Shown one piece after another: positions 52,286-61,951 of a stretch of DNA of 64,000 bases (its first letter is position 1; each line of letters starts with the position of its first letter). The position numbers were made by a program, and so were the translations under genes. The stretch is from an uncultured Acidobacteriia bacterium (GTDB lineage Bacteria; Acidobacteriota; Terriglobia; Bryobacterales; Bryobacteraceae): NCBI GenBank assembly GCA_903881085.1, contig CAIRSA010000577.1, forward strand, positions 1-64,000, written 5' to 3'. The notes under the pieces are model-generated. The model was not told where the DNA came from. It did not search any database and saw only the letters and a list, made by a program, of their open reading frames with translations.

Positions 52286-53417
52286 ATTCATTCTTATAAT
52301 TACACTTATAGCGCTCGCTGCCTGCTCCAAGGAAACACACCCCAAGGAGCAAGCGCCACAGGCGGCATCCGTGCGAGTCACCACGGAGACTCTCGCTGAA
52401 TCCAATATGCCCGGCGTGCATCAGGCAAGCGGCACCGTCGAGGCCAGGGTCACCACACCGGTATCGGCGAGAGTTATGGGCTACCTCCGTGAAATTCGCG
52501 TCCAGACCGGGGATCAGGTCCGCGCCGATCAGGTCGTTGCCGTCATCGATTCCCGCGACCTTGAGACGGCCGTTCAGCTAGCCAATGCCGGGTTGAACGA
52601 AGCCCGCGCAGCCACGCTTGAGGTGCAGCAAGGAATCAACGCCGCAAGCGCACAGCTCGAACTTGCGAAAACCACCTTCGCCCGCATGTCCAGCCTGTTT
52701 GAGACGAAATCCATCTCCAATCAGGAATTCGATGAAGCCTCCGCGCGTGTGAAAATGGCGCAGACCGCATATGACGGCGCGGTTTCCAAACAAGCTCAGG
52801 TAAACGCAAAGGTGGAACAGGCACGCCAGGGTGTGCAAGCCGCCGAAATTGCCCGGACTTATGCCGAAGTGCGCGCACCCTTCGCGGGCATTGTGAAGGA
52901 ACGCAAAGCTGAACCCGGATCCATGGCCGTTCCCGGCGCTCCGCTGTTGATCCTGGAACAAGCCGCGGGCTACCGGTTTGAAGCTCCGGTGGAGGAGTCG
53001 CTGCTTGCGACCCTTAAGGTGGGTCAGGCCGTTACCGTTCGTATTGACGCGCTGGATAAGACGCTGCAACTCAAGATCTCTGAGATAGTCCCCACAGTAG
53101 ACGCAAGTTCGCGCTCGGTGATTGTCAAAGTCGCACTGCCCGCCATCCAGGGGATCCGGTCCGGCCTCTCCGGACGGCTTGAAATTGCGTCCGCTGCGGA
53201 AAAGGCTCTCACCATCCCGTCCGCCGCTGTCATCCATCAAGGATCCGTCGAGACCGTCCTCATCGCCGAGGATGGAGTCGCGCGCACCCGCCTCGTTTCG
53301 CTTGGTAGAAAGCTGGGCGAACGCACCGAAGTTCTCAGCGGACTCACGGCGGGTGACCGCATTATCCATCCGCGCCCGGTCGAACTCGCCGACGGCGCCA
53401 GAATCGAGACGAAATAA
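52272..53417 (+). CDS. RND efflux membrane fusion lipoprotein (AcrA-like)
   Basis: A 381-residue periplasmic adaptor with a lipobox (LAAC, Cys18). The lipoyl halves are VTTPVSARVMGYLREIRVQT and EVRAPFAGIVKERKAEPGSM, with an alpha-hairpin between (about 105-190), then a beta-barrel and a membrane-proximal domain. It links the RND pump to the TolC channel. Its TAA shares one base with the next ATG (TAATG). Confidence 0.9.
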   Translation: MSSNKFILIITLIALAACSKETHPKEQAPQAASVRVTTETLAESNMPGVHQASGTVEARVTTPVSARVMGYLREIRVQTGDQVRADQVVAVIDSRDLETAVQLANAGLNEARAATLEVQQGINAASAQLELAKTTFARMSSLFETKSISNQEFDEASARVKMAQTAYDGAVSKQAQVNAKVEQARQGVQAAEIARTYAEVRAPFAGIVKERKAEPGSMAVPGAPLLILEQAAGYRFEAPVEESLLATLKVGQAVTVRIDALDKTLQLKISEIVPTVDASSRSVIVKVALPAIQGIRSGLSGRLEIASAAEKALTIPSAAVIHQGSVETVLIAEDGVARTRLVSLGRKLGERTEVLSGLTAGDRIIHPRPVELADGARIETK

Positions 53418-56400
53418 TGGAACGTAATCTCGCCGGTAAAATCGCGGCCGTATTCATTCAGTCCCCGCTAACGCCGCTGATCATCGTCTCCTCTCTACTG
53501 CTTGGCGCATTTGCAATCTGGAAGCTGCCGCGCGAAGAAGAGCCGCAGATCATCGTGCCCATGGTCGACATCTTCGTCGGCATGCCGGGCGCTTCGGCTA
53601 AAGAAGTAGAACAGCGCGTCACCGGGCCGATGGAAAAACTCCTGTGGGAAATTCCAGGCGTCGAATACGTCTACTCGACCTCTAGCCCCGGTGGAGCGCT
53701 CGCCATCGTTCGCTTCAAAGTCGGCGAAGACGAAGAGAAAAGTATCGTCAAACTGAACCAGAAGATGTCGGCCAATTTCGACATCATCCCGCCCGGCGCC
53801 TCGCAACCCTTGATCAAGCCGCGTTCGATAGACGATGTGCCGATCCTTGCGCTGACCCTTTCCAGTTCGCGCTACAACGGCTACGATCTACGCCGCGTTG
53901 CATTGGAGTTGCTCGATCCGATCAAGCAGGTGAACGAAGTTTCGGCCGCTGTCGTCATCGGTGGCGAACGCAGGCAGGTTCGCGTGACGATTGACGAGTC
54001 GCGACTTGCCTCCTACTCGCTTTCCGCCGCCCGCGTACTCGGTGCGCTCGCTTCGGCCAACGCGCGTGTTCCTTCCGGCAAATACTCCAGCGGAAACCGT
54101 GAGGTGCTGGTCGAGACCGGCAACTTCTTCCGTACCGCGGTCGATGTCCGCAACACGGTAGTCGCGGTAGCCAACGGCCGCGCCATCTACGTCCGCAATG
54201 TGGCCGATGTTACCGACGCCGGCGAGGAGCCGGCTCAATATGTCCAGTTCGCCAGTGGGCAGTCCTTCGCGCCTGCCGTTACGATTGCCGTTTCAAAACG
54301 CAAGGGCGCCAATGCGATCGATGTCGCCAGTGCCGTGCTTGACCGCGTCCACGGCCGCAAATTGCCGTCGGACGTAACGCTTACCATCACCCGCCAATAC
54401 GGCGAGACGGCGGCCGAGAAATCGAACGAACTCCTGTTCCACATGGGGATCGCCGTCGTTTCGGTCAGCCTTTTAGTTGCGCTGATTCTCGGCCTCCGCG
54501 AGTCGTTGGTAGTGTTCACAGCCATCCCGGTCACGCTGGCTCTCACACTCGCCGTCTTTTATCTTTACGGTTACACGCTGAACCGGATCACTCTATTTGC
54601 GCTGATTTTTTCCATTGGAATATTGGTCGATGATGCAATCGTCGTGGTCGAAAACATAGTGCGCCATCTTCATCTGCCAGCCAACAAGGGCAGGCCGATC
54701 GCTGACATCGCAATTGAGGCCGTGGGCGAAGTCGGCAATCCAACCATCCTGGCGACCATGACCGTCGTCGCGGCGATCCTGCCGATGGCGTTTGTCAGCG
54801 GCTTAATGGGCCCGTACATGCGACCGATTCCGATCGGCTCCACCTCTGCCATGTTGTTCTCACTGATCGTTGCCTTTCTGGTTACGCCTTGGGCAGCCGT
54901 GCGCATCTTGAAACCCGTATCCACGCACTCGCATGATCAGGCCGAGGATTTCGTGACCCGCTTGTATCGCCGCGTCATGGGCGGCCTGTTGCATCACGGC
55001 TTCCGCCGCTGGGGATTTATCGCTGCCATCGTCGTGATGATGCTCGGCTCCATGTCGCTGGTCTACATCAAGTACGTCAAGGTGAAGATGCTGCCATTCG
55101 ATAACAAGAGCGAATTCCAGGTCATCATCGATATGCCCAACGGAACCACGCTTGAGGAAACAGCGCGCGTGGCGCGTATGTTGGCGACAGAAGTGCTGAA
55201 ACAACCAGAGGTCGTGAATGTTCAAACCTACGCCGGGACGGCTTCGCCTTACAACTTCAACGGACTCGTCCGCCACTACTATCTGCGGAATGCATCGAAT
55301 AGTGCGGACATCCAGGTGAACCTGTTAAGCAAAGATGAGCGGAAACGGCAGAGTCATGAAATTGCCAAGGCTGTGCGCGTCTCGCTGCAGGCCATCGCCC
55401 TAAAGACCGGCGCACGAATCAAGGTGGCAGAGGTGCCGCCTGGCCCGCCAGTGCTGCAAACTCTCGTCGCAGAGGTCTACGGCCCGTCGCAGGAAGGGCA
55501 GATACGCGTCGCCCGTCAATTGAAGGATCTCTTCGCGCGCACCGACGGCGTCGTCGATGTCGATTGGTACGTCGAAGACGACCGCCCCAAACAGCGACTG
55601 GTGCTTGACGCCGAAAAGGCGGCATTCAACGGAATCACCGACGCGGACATCGCACGAACCATGCGCATCGCCTCGGCCGGTGAGTCGGCCGGACTGCTGC
55701 ATGTCGACACCTGGAAGGAAGACATCCCTGTTCAGGTCAGGCTGTCGCGGACCGCCCGATCGAGCTTTGACACAATGCGCGATTTGAAGATCGACACTCG
55801 TGACGGGCACCTGGTCTCGTTGCGGGAGATCACCACGGTGGAGAATTCGATCGAGGACCGCAGCATCTATCACAAGAATTTGATGCCGGTGACCTACGTT
55901 ACCGCCGATGTTGCCGGATCGATGGAAAGCCCCGTCTACGCCATTCAGAAACTTGGGCCCGAGATCGACAAGATGAACCTGGAACAGTTCACCGCCGCCC
56001 AACCGAAAGACGACAGCCGTTACGCAATCAAATGGGACGGCGAGTGGCACATTACCTATGAAGTCTTTCGCGACTTGGGAATCGCCTTCGCCGCCGTACT
56101 GGTGCTGATCTACATTCTGGTGGTCGGCTGGTTCGAGTCATTCATTACGCCACTCATCATAATGGCCGTTATTCCACTGTCGCTCATCGGCATCCTGCCG
56201 GCGCACGGAATGCTCAACGGGTTTTTTACCGCCACATCGATGATCGGCTTCATCGCGGGAGCCGGCATTGTGGTGCGCAACTCCATCATCCTCGTCGATT
56301 TCGTTGAGCTGCGTTTGAAAGAAGGGATGCCGCTCGATGAAGCGGTGATCGATGCCGGAGCGGTGCGCTTCCGGCCGATGATGCTTACCGCGGCGGCAGT

Positions 56401-56551
56401 GGTTGTGGGATCGATGGTGATCCTTTTCGACCCGATTTTCCAGGGGCTTGCCATTTCGCTGATGGCAGGCGAAATCGCATCGCTTGCGCTGTCGCGCATG
56501 ACGGTGCCTGTACTCTACTTTGTTGTTAACCGAAGGAGAAAACTAGCATGA
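53417..56551 (+). CDS. RND-family efflux transporter (AcrB-like)
   Basis: A 1044-residue inner-membrane pump with 12 helices and two large periplasmic loops. The proton-relay helix reads FSIGILVDDAIVVVENIVRH with the paired Asp of AcrB-type RND pumps, and a second-half helix has GFIAGAGIVVRNSIILVDF. The motif set fits the HAE1/AcrB group more than the CzcA metal group, but sequence alone does not give the substrate. The C-terminus overlaps the DUF2892 gene by four bases. Confidence 0.9.
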   Translation: MERNLAGKIAAVFIQSPLTPLIIVSSLLLGAFAIWKLPREEEPQIIVPMVDIFVGMPGASAKEVEQRVTGPMEKLLWEIPGVEYVYSTSSPGGALAIVRFKVGEDEEKSIVKLNQKMSANFDIIPPGASQPLIKPRSIDDVPILALTLSSSRYNGYDLRRVALELLDPIKQVNEVSAAVVIGGERRQVRVTIDESRLASYSLSAARVLGALASANARVPSGKYSSGNREVLVETGNFFRTAVDVRNTVVAVANGRAIYVRNVADVTDAGEEPAQYVQFASGQSFAPAVTIAVSKRKGANAIDVASAVLDRVHGRKLPSDVTLTITRQYGETAAEKSNELLFHMGIAVVSVSLLVALILGLRESLVVFTAIPVTLALTLAVFYLYGYTLNRITLFALIFSIGILVDDAIVVVENIVRHLHLPANKGRPIADIAIEAVGEVGNPTILATMTVVAAILPMAFVSGLMGPYMRPIPIGSTSAMLFSLIVAFLVTPWAAVRILKPVSTHSHDQAEDFVTRLYRRVMGGLLHHGFRRWGFIAAIVVMMLGSMSLVYIKYVKVKMLPFDNKSEFQVIIDMPNGTTLEETARVARMLATEVLKQPEVVNVQTYAGTASPYNFNGLVRHYYLRNASNSADIQVNLLSKDERKRQSHEIAKAVRVSLQAIALKTGARIKVAEVPPGPPVLQTLVAEVYGPSQEGQIRVARQLKDLFARTDGVVDVDWYVEDDRPKQRLVLDAEKAAFNGITDADIARTMRIASAGESAGLLHVDTWKEDIPVQVRLSRTARSSFDTMRDLKIDTRDGHLVSLREITTVENSIEDRSIYHKNLMPVTYVTADVAGSMESPVYAIQKLGPEIDKMNLEQFTAAQPKDDSRYAIKWDGEWHITYEVFRDLGIAFAAVLVLIYILVVGWFESFITPLIIMAVIPLSLIGILPAHGMLNGFFTATSMIGFIAGAGIVVRNSIILVDFVELRLKEGMPLDEAVIDAGAVRFRPMMLTAAAVVVGSMVILFDPIFQGLAISLMAGEIASLALSRMTVPVLYFVVNRRRKLA

Positions 56552-56742
56552 CGGTGGAACGGTATATTCGCATGATCGCCGGGACCTTTGTCCTGGCGAG
56601 CCTCGCACTTGGGATTTGGGTCGATCCGCACTGGTTTTGGTTCACCGCATTTGTCGGCGTAAACCTGCTCCAGTCGTCCATTACGAATTGGTGCCTGATG
56701 GAAGACATTCTGAAGAAGCTGGGTGTCGGACGTCCGAACTGA
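56548..56742 (+). CDS. DUF2892 (YgaP-type) small membrane protein
   Basis: A 64-residue protein with two membrane helices (about 8-26 and 28-48) and the DUF2892 signature VERYIRMIAGTFVLASLALG and NWCLMEDILKKLG. In E. coli the domain ends YgaP, a sulfurtransferase regulated with ArsR-type proteins. Here it is a stand-alone unit, coupled to the RND gene by ATGA. A partner or stabiliser role for the pump is inferred from position. Confidence 0.88.
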   Translation: MTVERYIRMIAGTFVLASLALGIWVDPHWFWFTAFVGVNLLQSSITNWCLMEDILKKLGVGRPN

Positions 56743-56780
56743 TGCCCGTCGCTGCAAACCGCAACTGATTGAAACTGGGA

Positions 56781-56869
56781 TGGTGGCGGAGGTGGGACTT
56801 GAACCCACACACACAGTGAAGTATGGCAGATTTTGAGTCTGCTGCGTCTGCCAATTTCGCCACTCCGCC
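56781..56869 (-). tRNA. tRNA-Leu (anticodon CAA)
   Basis: An 86-base type II tRNA read on the minus strand, plus an encoded CCA (56781-56783). Acceptor GGCGGAG pairs with CTCCGCC, the anticodon loop is CTCAAAA (CAA, reads TTG codons), the D-arm has the Leu word AATTGGCAGACGC, there is a long variable arm, and the T-arm is GTGGG-TTCAAGT-CCCAC. Confidence 0.96.
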
Positions 56870-56899
56870 AGTACTTAATATCCTACCACGGCCGAGGCC

Positions 56900-58129
56900 T
56901 TATCGTCCTGCTTTCTTGCTGCGATCCGCTCCTTTTGTCAACCACGCCAACGGAAACTGCGCCAGCGTCAATGAGTCCGGCTGAAATGCCCGCGCGCCAT
57001 CGGCCGCCTTCTCATACAGCAGCAGAATCGTCCCGTTCGCAAGCACAGCCAAATCGCTGTAGCCGGAATAGCCCGGCTCCACCGTACGGCTCACCGGCCA
57101 CGTCTTGCCTTCGTCGTAGCTCAGCTTCACCGACACATTTTTGCGGTCGCGCGACTTGCCCGGCTCGGCCGCCGCGCCCGTCCGCTCCAGGTTATCCGGG
57201 TTCGCGAACAACAACCGGTCCTTGCCGCCAAACTTCGCCGTCGAATAGCGCACCATCGTCGCCTGGCAGATCGGCTCCACGAGTTGCTCATGAAATACGG
57301 GCTTCGACCAGCCCATCGCCCCGTCTTTGCTCACCGTGATCAGCCGGCGGTTCGCTTTCGACTCGCTCCGCGCGTTCAACATCACGCTGCCATCTGAAAG
57401 CTCTACCGCCGCAGTCTCGTTCGGAATGTTCCACTCGCCCTGGTTCGGCAAACCAATCTCACCGCGATGCCAGGTCTTACCCTGATCGTCACTGTAAATC
57501 GTCGACGCCACTGACGGACGGTGCGCGTGTCCGCCCGTGCCCGTCGACATCCACACCGGAATCACCAGGCGTCCATTCGCCAGCTGAATCCCATGCCCTG
57601 GCCCGGTGGCAATCACCTTCCACTGATACTCACTGCGAAACGGTTCGAACGCCGAGGTAATCTCGCGTGGCGCGGAAAACGTCTGCCCGTCGTCGTCACT
57701 GCGCATGTAGAACGCCCGCATGTATTCCATGCAATGCACGAAGTGAACAACACCCTTCTGGCGGTCGGGAATCGCCACCGGGTTATTGTAAGTGACTTCG
57801 CCTTCGGTGGCCAGCTTCTGCGCCAACGCCACCGGATTCTTCTCATGTTGCCCTGGCACGGCGGAAAGAATTCGCATCGCCGACCAAGTGCGGCCCGCAT
57901 CGGTACTGCGGCGCATGGCGATATCGATGGTACCCCAATCGCCCTTTGGATTCTTGCGCGCTTCGCAATAGGCCAAAATCGAACCGCGCGGAGTCACCAC
58001 CATGCCCGGAATGCGGTACATGTAATAGCCGTTCTCGCCGGCCTTGAATACCTCTGATTTTGCGATCTCGGACTCCGCCCCGCTCGCGGCCTGAGCCGCC
58101 ATTAAAGCAAGGTACTGCCGTCTGGTCAT
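56900..58129 (-). CDS. Exo-alpha-sialidase (GH33-like), Tat-exported
   Basis: A 409-residue six-bladed beta-propeller. The twin-arginine start (TRRQYLALMAAQAASG) suggests Tat export. The Arg-Ile-Pro motif is YRIPGMV, and Asp boxes occur at STDAGRTW, SDDDGQTF, SDDQGKTW and SYDEGKTW. A trailing Arg-rich blade holds further conserved Arg. GH33 enzymes release sialic acids; some acidobacterial members may act on other sugars. The gene is next to a membrane glycosyltransferase-like gene, 15 bases apart, in the same direction. Confidence 0.87.
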   Translation of the reverse strand: MTRRQYLALMAAQAASGAESEIAKSEVFKAGENGYYMYRIPGMVVTPRGSILAYCEARKNPKGDWGTIDIAMRRSTDAGRTWSAMRILSAVPGQHEKNPVALAQKLATEGEVTYNNPVAIPDRQKGVVHFVHCMEYMRAFYMRSDDDGQTFSAPREITSAFEPFRSEYQWKVIATGPGHGIQLANGRLVIPVWMSTGTGGHAHRPSVASTIYSDDQGKTWHRGEIGLPNQGEWNIPNETAAVELSDGSVMLNARSESKANRRLITVSKDGAMGWSKPVFHEQLVEPICQATMVRYSTAKFGGKDRLLFANPDNLERTGAAAEPGKSRDRKNVSVKLSYDEGKTWPVSRTVEPGYSGYSDLAVLANGTILLLYEKAADGARAFQPDSLTLAQFPLAWLTKGADRSKKAGR

Positions 58130-58144
58130 AAATGAAAACTCCTG

Positions 58145-60058
58145 TTATTCGCGCATGCCGAGCATCCACTGAAACCAGTGTTCGAAGCCTACCGGCACAT
58201 TGCGGTCATCGCCATCATAACAACCCCGCACGGGGTCTGGCCCATACACGCCCGTCAATTCCGTGTAGCGATAGTTCCACGCATCGCACGGCTGCTTCAC
58301 TGCGGAATGTAGTTTGGCGCGGACGCTCTCCACATCGCGCAGCGACTCGATTCCAGGCGCACCGGGAGGAATGAAAAACATCGGCCGCGGCGCGGCATTT
58401 TCATAAGCAATCAACGCCGGCGCGGCCGTGTCCGGCTCCACCAGCCAAACCTTCCGCTTTCCGAAATACTGCATCAACCGCAAATTCGATTCGCGATTCA
58501 ACTCACGCGCCCAGACGACTTTCGACGCATCGATATCGGCATCGTTGTACACCCATTCGTTGCCCACATCGTGCAATCGCGAATACCGCACAAACACCAG
58601 ATGATCGCCTGTCGCGGCTTGCAACTGCCGCAGCAGAGCCGCGCGTTCGCGGCCGCCATAATCGGGCCAACGCCAACCCGAAGTGGGCGCGGAGGAATCA
58701 TCGTTCGGAGCGCCGCCGGCGAGGATTTGAACCACCAGCATCGCCGCGCACGCCAGCGGTAGAATCCGCGCGAAACACAGGCCGAAGCCGCGCATTCGCA
58801 TCAGGCGGATGCCGCTTACCACGCACAGCAGAATTAGCCCGGTAGCCGGCGCGACATAGTGCGCATTGTGCCAAACCTGCACCGCCAGGGCCGGCACAAA
58901 CAACAACAGCATGGCAATCCATAGCCGCGCGCGCCGCCACCGCCAACAACTCAACAGCACAATCAGAGGAATGCAAAGCAACGGCCCAACATAAAACCGC
59001 CAATACGACGACACCTTCGACTGCAGATCCACCAACAAGTTTCGATGCGCCACGTTGAAATCATTCATCTCCCACGAGGCGTAAAAATGGCGCATGTCGC
59101 GATTGTTGTAATGCGGTTCCGGATGCGCGCTTTGAAACAGGAAGTGCGGCGCCAGTGTCAACGATTTGCGATAAAGCACATAGGGCATCTGCAGGGGATC
59201 GCCCGTCGCCATGCCGAAATAGCAAAACAACCCCGCCGCAGTCACTGCAAACATCAGTACCAACGGCAGCACAACCTGCCTGATCGATAATCGTTTTCGC
59301 CCGAGCAGCGTCACAAACGAAGCCCCAACCACCAATGCGCAAAACACCGAACCTTCGAACGTCCGAGTGTTGGCCAGTACAACAAACCCGGCACCCATCG
59401 CGATCGAGTACCGCCAGTCCGGCCGCCGCACAAGCCGCCCCATCGCACCCAGCACAAGCGCGCCACCAGTAGCCGCCAATGCCCCGCCCCAATAGGAGTT
59501 CATCCAGTAGCTGGCCACTCCAAACCGAAGCACGACGAACAATGCGCCCAGCAAAGCCCAGCGCGGAGGCATCCATCCCTGCAGCATCCAACACAAAGTC
59601 CCGCACATCGCCCCGCAGCTCAGCAATACACCAATCCAAGGGTGCCCCAGCAATCTGCCAAGCGCCAGCATCGCCGCCGGGCCCACCGGAAACGCGCTCA
59701 TATAAACAGGACGCGCCATCATGTGCATGCTCTCAAAGTGAACCCACATCGGATGCACCGGATTCGCCACGCGGCAATGCAACAGCGTGTCCGCGCCCAG
59801 CAAAAAACTGAACTCATCGTGATACCGCGGCTCCGGCGCGGGAAACAGCGGCAGTAACAGCACCCGCAAAACAATCGGCGCCGCCGCGCAAACCAGTATG
59901 GCCAGGCCCTTGCGTGTCGCCAGCACAGCCAGCGGACGTTCCCACCACCCCAGCCCGCGGAGCTTCCGCTTCCAGGCGATGAAAGCGGCGAGTAACGTGG
60001 CGATCAGCAGCCAAACTTCAGGACTACCCATTCCGAATAAGTGAATAAAGCGTAACAC
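58145..60058 (-). CDS. Polytopic membrane protein, GT-C glycosyltransferase-like
   Basis: A 637-residue inner-membrane protein with about 11 helices followed by a 170-residue soluble C-terminal part. After the second helix it reads EPRYHDEFSFLLGADTLLH and NPVHPMWVHFESMHMMARPV, a pattern I know from several acidobacterial membrane proteins of the PMT/ArnT (GT-C) type; HDEF supplies the loop acidic residue. Lipid-linked sugar donor is expected. Upstream of the sialidase gene, likely co-transcribed. Confidence 0.72.
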   Translation of the reverse strand: MLRFIHLFGMGSPEVWLLIATLLAAFIAWKRKLRGLGWWERPLAVLATRKGLAILVCAAAPIVLRVLLLPLFPAPEPRYHDEFSFLLGADTLLHCRVANPVHPMWVHFESMHMMARPVYMSAFPVGPAAMLALGRLLGHPWIGVLLSCGAMCGTLCWMLQGWMPPRWALLGALFVVLRFGVASYWMNSYWGGALAATGGALVLGAMGRLVRRPDWRYSIAMGAGFVVLANTRTFEGSVFCALVVGASFVTLLGRKRLSIRQVVLPLVLMFAVTAAGLFCYFGMATGDPLQMPYVLYRKSLTLAPHFLFQSAHPEPHYNNRDMRHFYASWEMNDFNVAHRNLLVDLQSKVSSYWRFYVGPLLCIPLIVLLSCWRWRRARLWIAMLLLFVPALAVQVWHNAHYVAPATGLILLCVVSGIRLMRMRGFGLCFARILPLACAAMLVVQILAGGAPNDDSSAPTSGWRWPDYGGRERAALLRQLQAATGDHLVFVRYSRLHDVGNEWVYNDADIDASKVVWARELNRESNLRLMQYFGKRKVWLVEPDTAAPALIAYENAAPRPMFFIPPGAPGIESLRDVESVRAKLHSAVKQPCDAWNYRYTELTGVYGPDPVRGCYDGDDRNVPVGFEHWFQWMLGMRE

Positions 60059-60122
60059 CTAAAGCCTAAGGTATCTTAAACTCAGATATAGTTACACACA
60101 GCAGAATACCAGGGAGCAGAGT

Positions 60123-61202
60123 ATGAAAATTCTCGCATTGGGCGCCGGTGGTTTTATTGGATCGCACCTGACCGTCCGTCTACTCAACGATGGACACGAA
60201 GTCACCGCCGTTGATTTGGAAATGGATAAGGTCACCGATGTGTTGGATCATCCCAATCTGACGTTCCTGCAGCAGGACATTCGCGGCGCAGGCTGGGATC
60301 TGGACCGCATGGTGCAGGACACGGATCTGGTCATCGACCTCATCGCTTATGCCAACCCCGGTCTTTATCTGCGCATTCCACTCGAAGTCTTTCATCTGAA
60401 CTTCACTGAGAATCTGAAAATCGCCGAAGCCTGCGTCCGTCACAAAAAGAGACTCATTCAGTTTTCAACCTGCGAAGTCTACGGCCGCAGCGCCGCCAGC
60501 CTGAAGAACGCAGCGCTGACCAACCCTGAAGATCCCATCCACGCCACTTACAGCGAGGACGAAAGCGAGTACATTCTCGGCCCCGTAATCAAGCATCGCT
60601 GGATCTACGCTTGCGCCAAACAACTGCTGGAACGCGTCCTGCACGCCTACGGCATCGAACAGGGCTTCAACTACACCATCATCCGCCCCTTCAATTTCAT
60701 CGGCCCCAAGATCGATTTCCTGCTGCACGAAAAAGAAGGCATACCGCGCGTCTTTTCGTTTTTCATGGACGCCCTGCTGAACGGCACGCAGATGAAACTG
60801 GTCAACGGCGGCGTCAACCGCCGCTGCTATACCTATATCGATGATGCCGTCGATTGCACCAACCTCATCGTCAACAATCCCAACGGCGCCTGCGACCGGC
60901 AGATCTTTAACATCGGCACACCCGGCAATGAAATCTCCATTCGCCAGATGGCCGAAACCATGCGCGAAGTCTATGCCGAAAAGTTCCGCGATCCGGCAAT
61001 CAAGCTGCCCGAGATCATCAGTGTGACCGGCGAGGAGTTCTACGGCGAGGGTTACGACGATTCCGATCGCCGCATCCCCGACATCACCAAAGCCCGCACC
61101 CTGCTTGGCTGGGAACCGAAATGGAAGGTGCACGATATTCTCGAAACCACCATGCGCTTCTACGTCGACGAATTCCGCAAGAGTGCCGTCGCCGCCAGAT
61201 GA
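60123..61202 (+). CDS. NAD-dependent epimerase/decarboxylase, ArnA-like
   Basis: A 359-residue short-chain-dehydrogenase-fold sugar-nucleotide enzyme. The NAD motif is GAGGFIGSH, the catalytic pair is Tyr-x3-Lys in YACAKQ with Ser/Thr in STCEVYG, and the C-terminal GEGYDDSDRRIPDI mirrors the ArnA dehydrogenase domain (UDP-glucuronic acid oxidative decarboxylase making UDP-4-keto-pentose). ArnA needs this to make L-Ara4N; here only the dehydrogenase half is present. It overlaps the GT2 gene by four bases (ATGA). Confidence 0.85.
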   Translation: MKILALGAGGFIGSHLTVRLLNDGHEVTAVDLEMDKVTDVLDHPNLTFLQQDIRGAGWDLDRMVQDTDLVIDLIAYANPGLYLRIPLEVFHLNFTENLKIAEACVRHKKRLIQFSTCEVYGRSAASLKNAALTNPEDPIHATYSEDESEYILGPVIKHRWIYACAKQLLERVLHAYGIEQGFNYTIIRPFNFIGPKIDFLLHEKEGIPRVFSFFMDALLNGTQMKLVNGGVNRRCYTYIDDAVDCTNLIVNNPNGACDRQIFNIGTPGNEISIRQMAETMREVYAEKFRDPAIKLPEIISVTGEEFYGEGYDDSDRRIPDITKARTLLGWEPKWKVHDILETTMRFYVDEFRKSAVAAR

Positions 61203-61930
61203 GCGCCGAAAACATCTTTGTGCTGATGCCGGCCTACAATGCAGGCGCAACAGTGGAGAAAGTGTTTGCGCGCATTCCGGAAGAAGCGCGCCAACGCATC
61301 CATCGCTTTGCAGTTGTCAATGACGGCAGCAAAGACGACACTGCGGCAGCCCTGTCACGATTGGCACAAAAGCTGCCCAACCTCACCATACTTGACCACG
61401 GCGTAAACCGCGGCTACGGCGAGGCTATCAAAACGCTGCTCCGTTTCGCTCTAAAAGAAGGCGCCGGAGTCGGCATCGTACTCCATGCCGATGGCCAGTA
61501 TTCCCCCGAGAAAATACCCGAGATGCTTGTCCCCTTCGACCGCGGCGATGCCGACATCGTGCAAGGCTCGCGCATGTTGGGCGGCGGTGCGCTCAAAGGC
61601 GGCATGCCGCTCTACAAGTTCATTTGCAACAAATGCCTCACCGCCATTGAGAACTTCGCCTTCGGCATGAAGCTCGCCGAATACCATTCCGGCTACATGA
61701 TCTATTCGCGCAACGCGATGGAGAAGATCCCCTTTGAAAAGCTCTCCAACTCGTTCGATTTCGATTTGGAAATGCTCGTCCTCGCCCACGTCAAGGGGCT
61801 CAAGATCAGGGAGATCGCCATCCCCACCATCTACGCCGGAGAAAAGTCGCACCTCAATCCGATCCAGTACGGCTTTGACGTTTTGTCGATCGTAAAAGAA
61901 TACCGCCGTGGCAAATACCACGGCATGTAG
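61199..61930 (+). CDS. GT2 glycosyltransferase, dolichol-phosphate mannosyltransferase-like
   Basis: A 243-residue cytosolic GT-A enzyme starting at the ATG that overlaps the epimerase stop. VLMPAYNAGATVEKVF, VVNDGSKDDT, LDHGVNRGYGEAIKT and LHADGQYSPE (metal-binding DADGQ-type) are family marks; GSRMLGGGALKGGMP follows. It likely links a sugar to a polyprenyl phosphate or to a glycan, using the product of the preceding enzyme. No membrane tail is present. Confidence 0.88.
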   Translation: MSAENIFVLMPAYNAGATVEKVFARIPEEARQRIHRFAVVNDGSKDDTAAALSRLAQKLPNLTILDHGVNRGYGEAIKTLLRFALKEGAGVGIVLHADGQYSPEKIPEMLVPFDRGDADIVQGSRMLGGGALKGGMPLYKFICNKCLTAIENFAFGMKLAEYHSGYMIYSRNAMEKIPFEKLSNSFDFDLEMLVLAHVKGLKIREIAIPTIYAGEKSHLNPIQYGFDVLSIVKEYRRGKYHGM

Positions 61931-61951
61931 TTTTGTAGTTCAATAGTAGGC

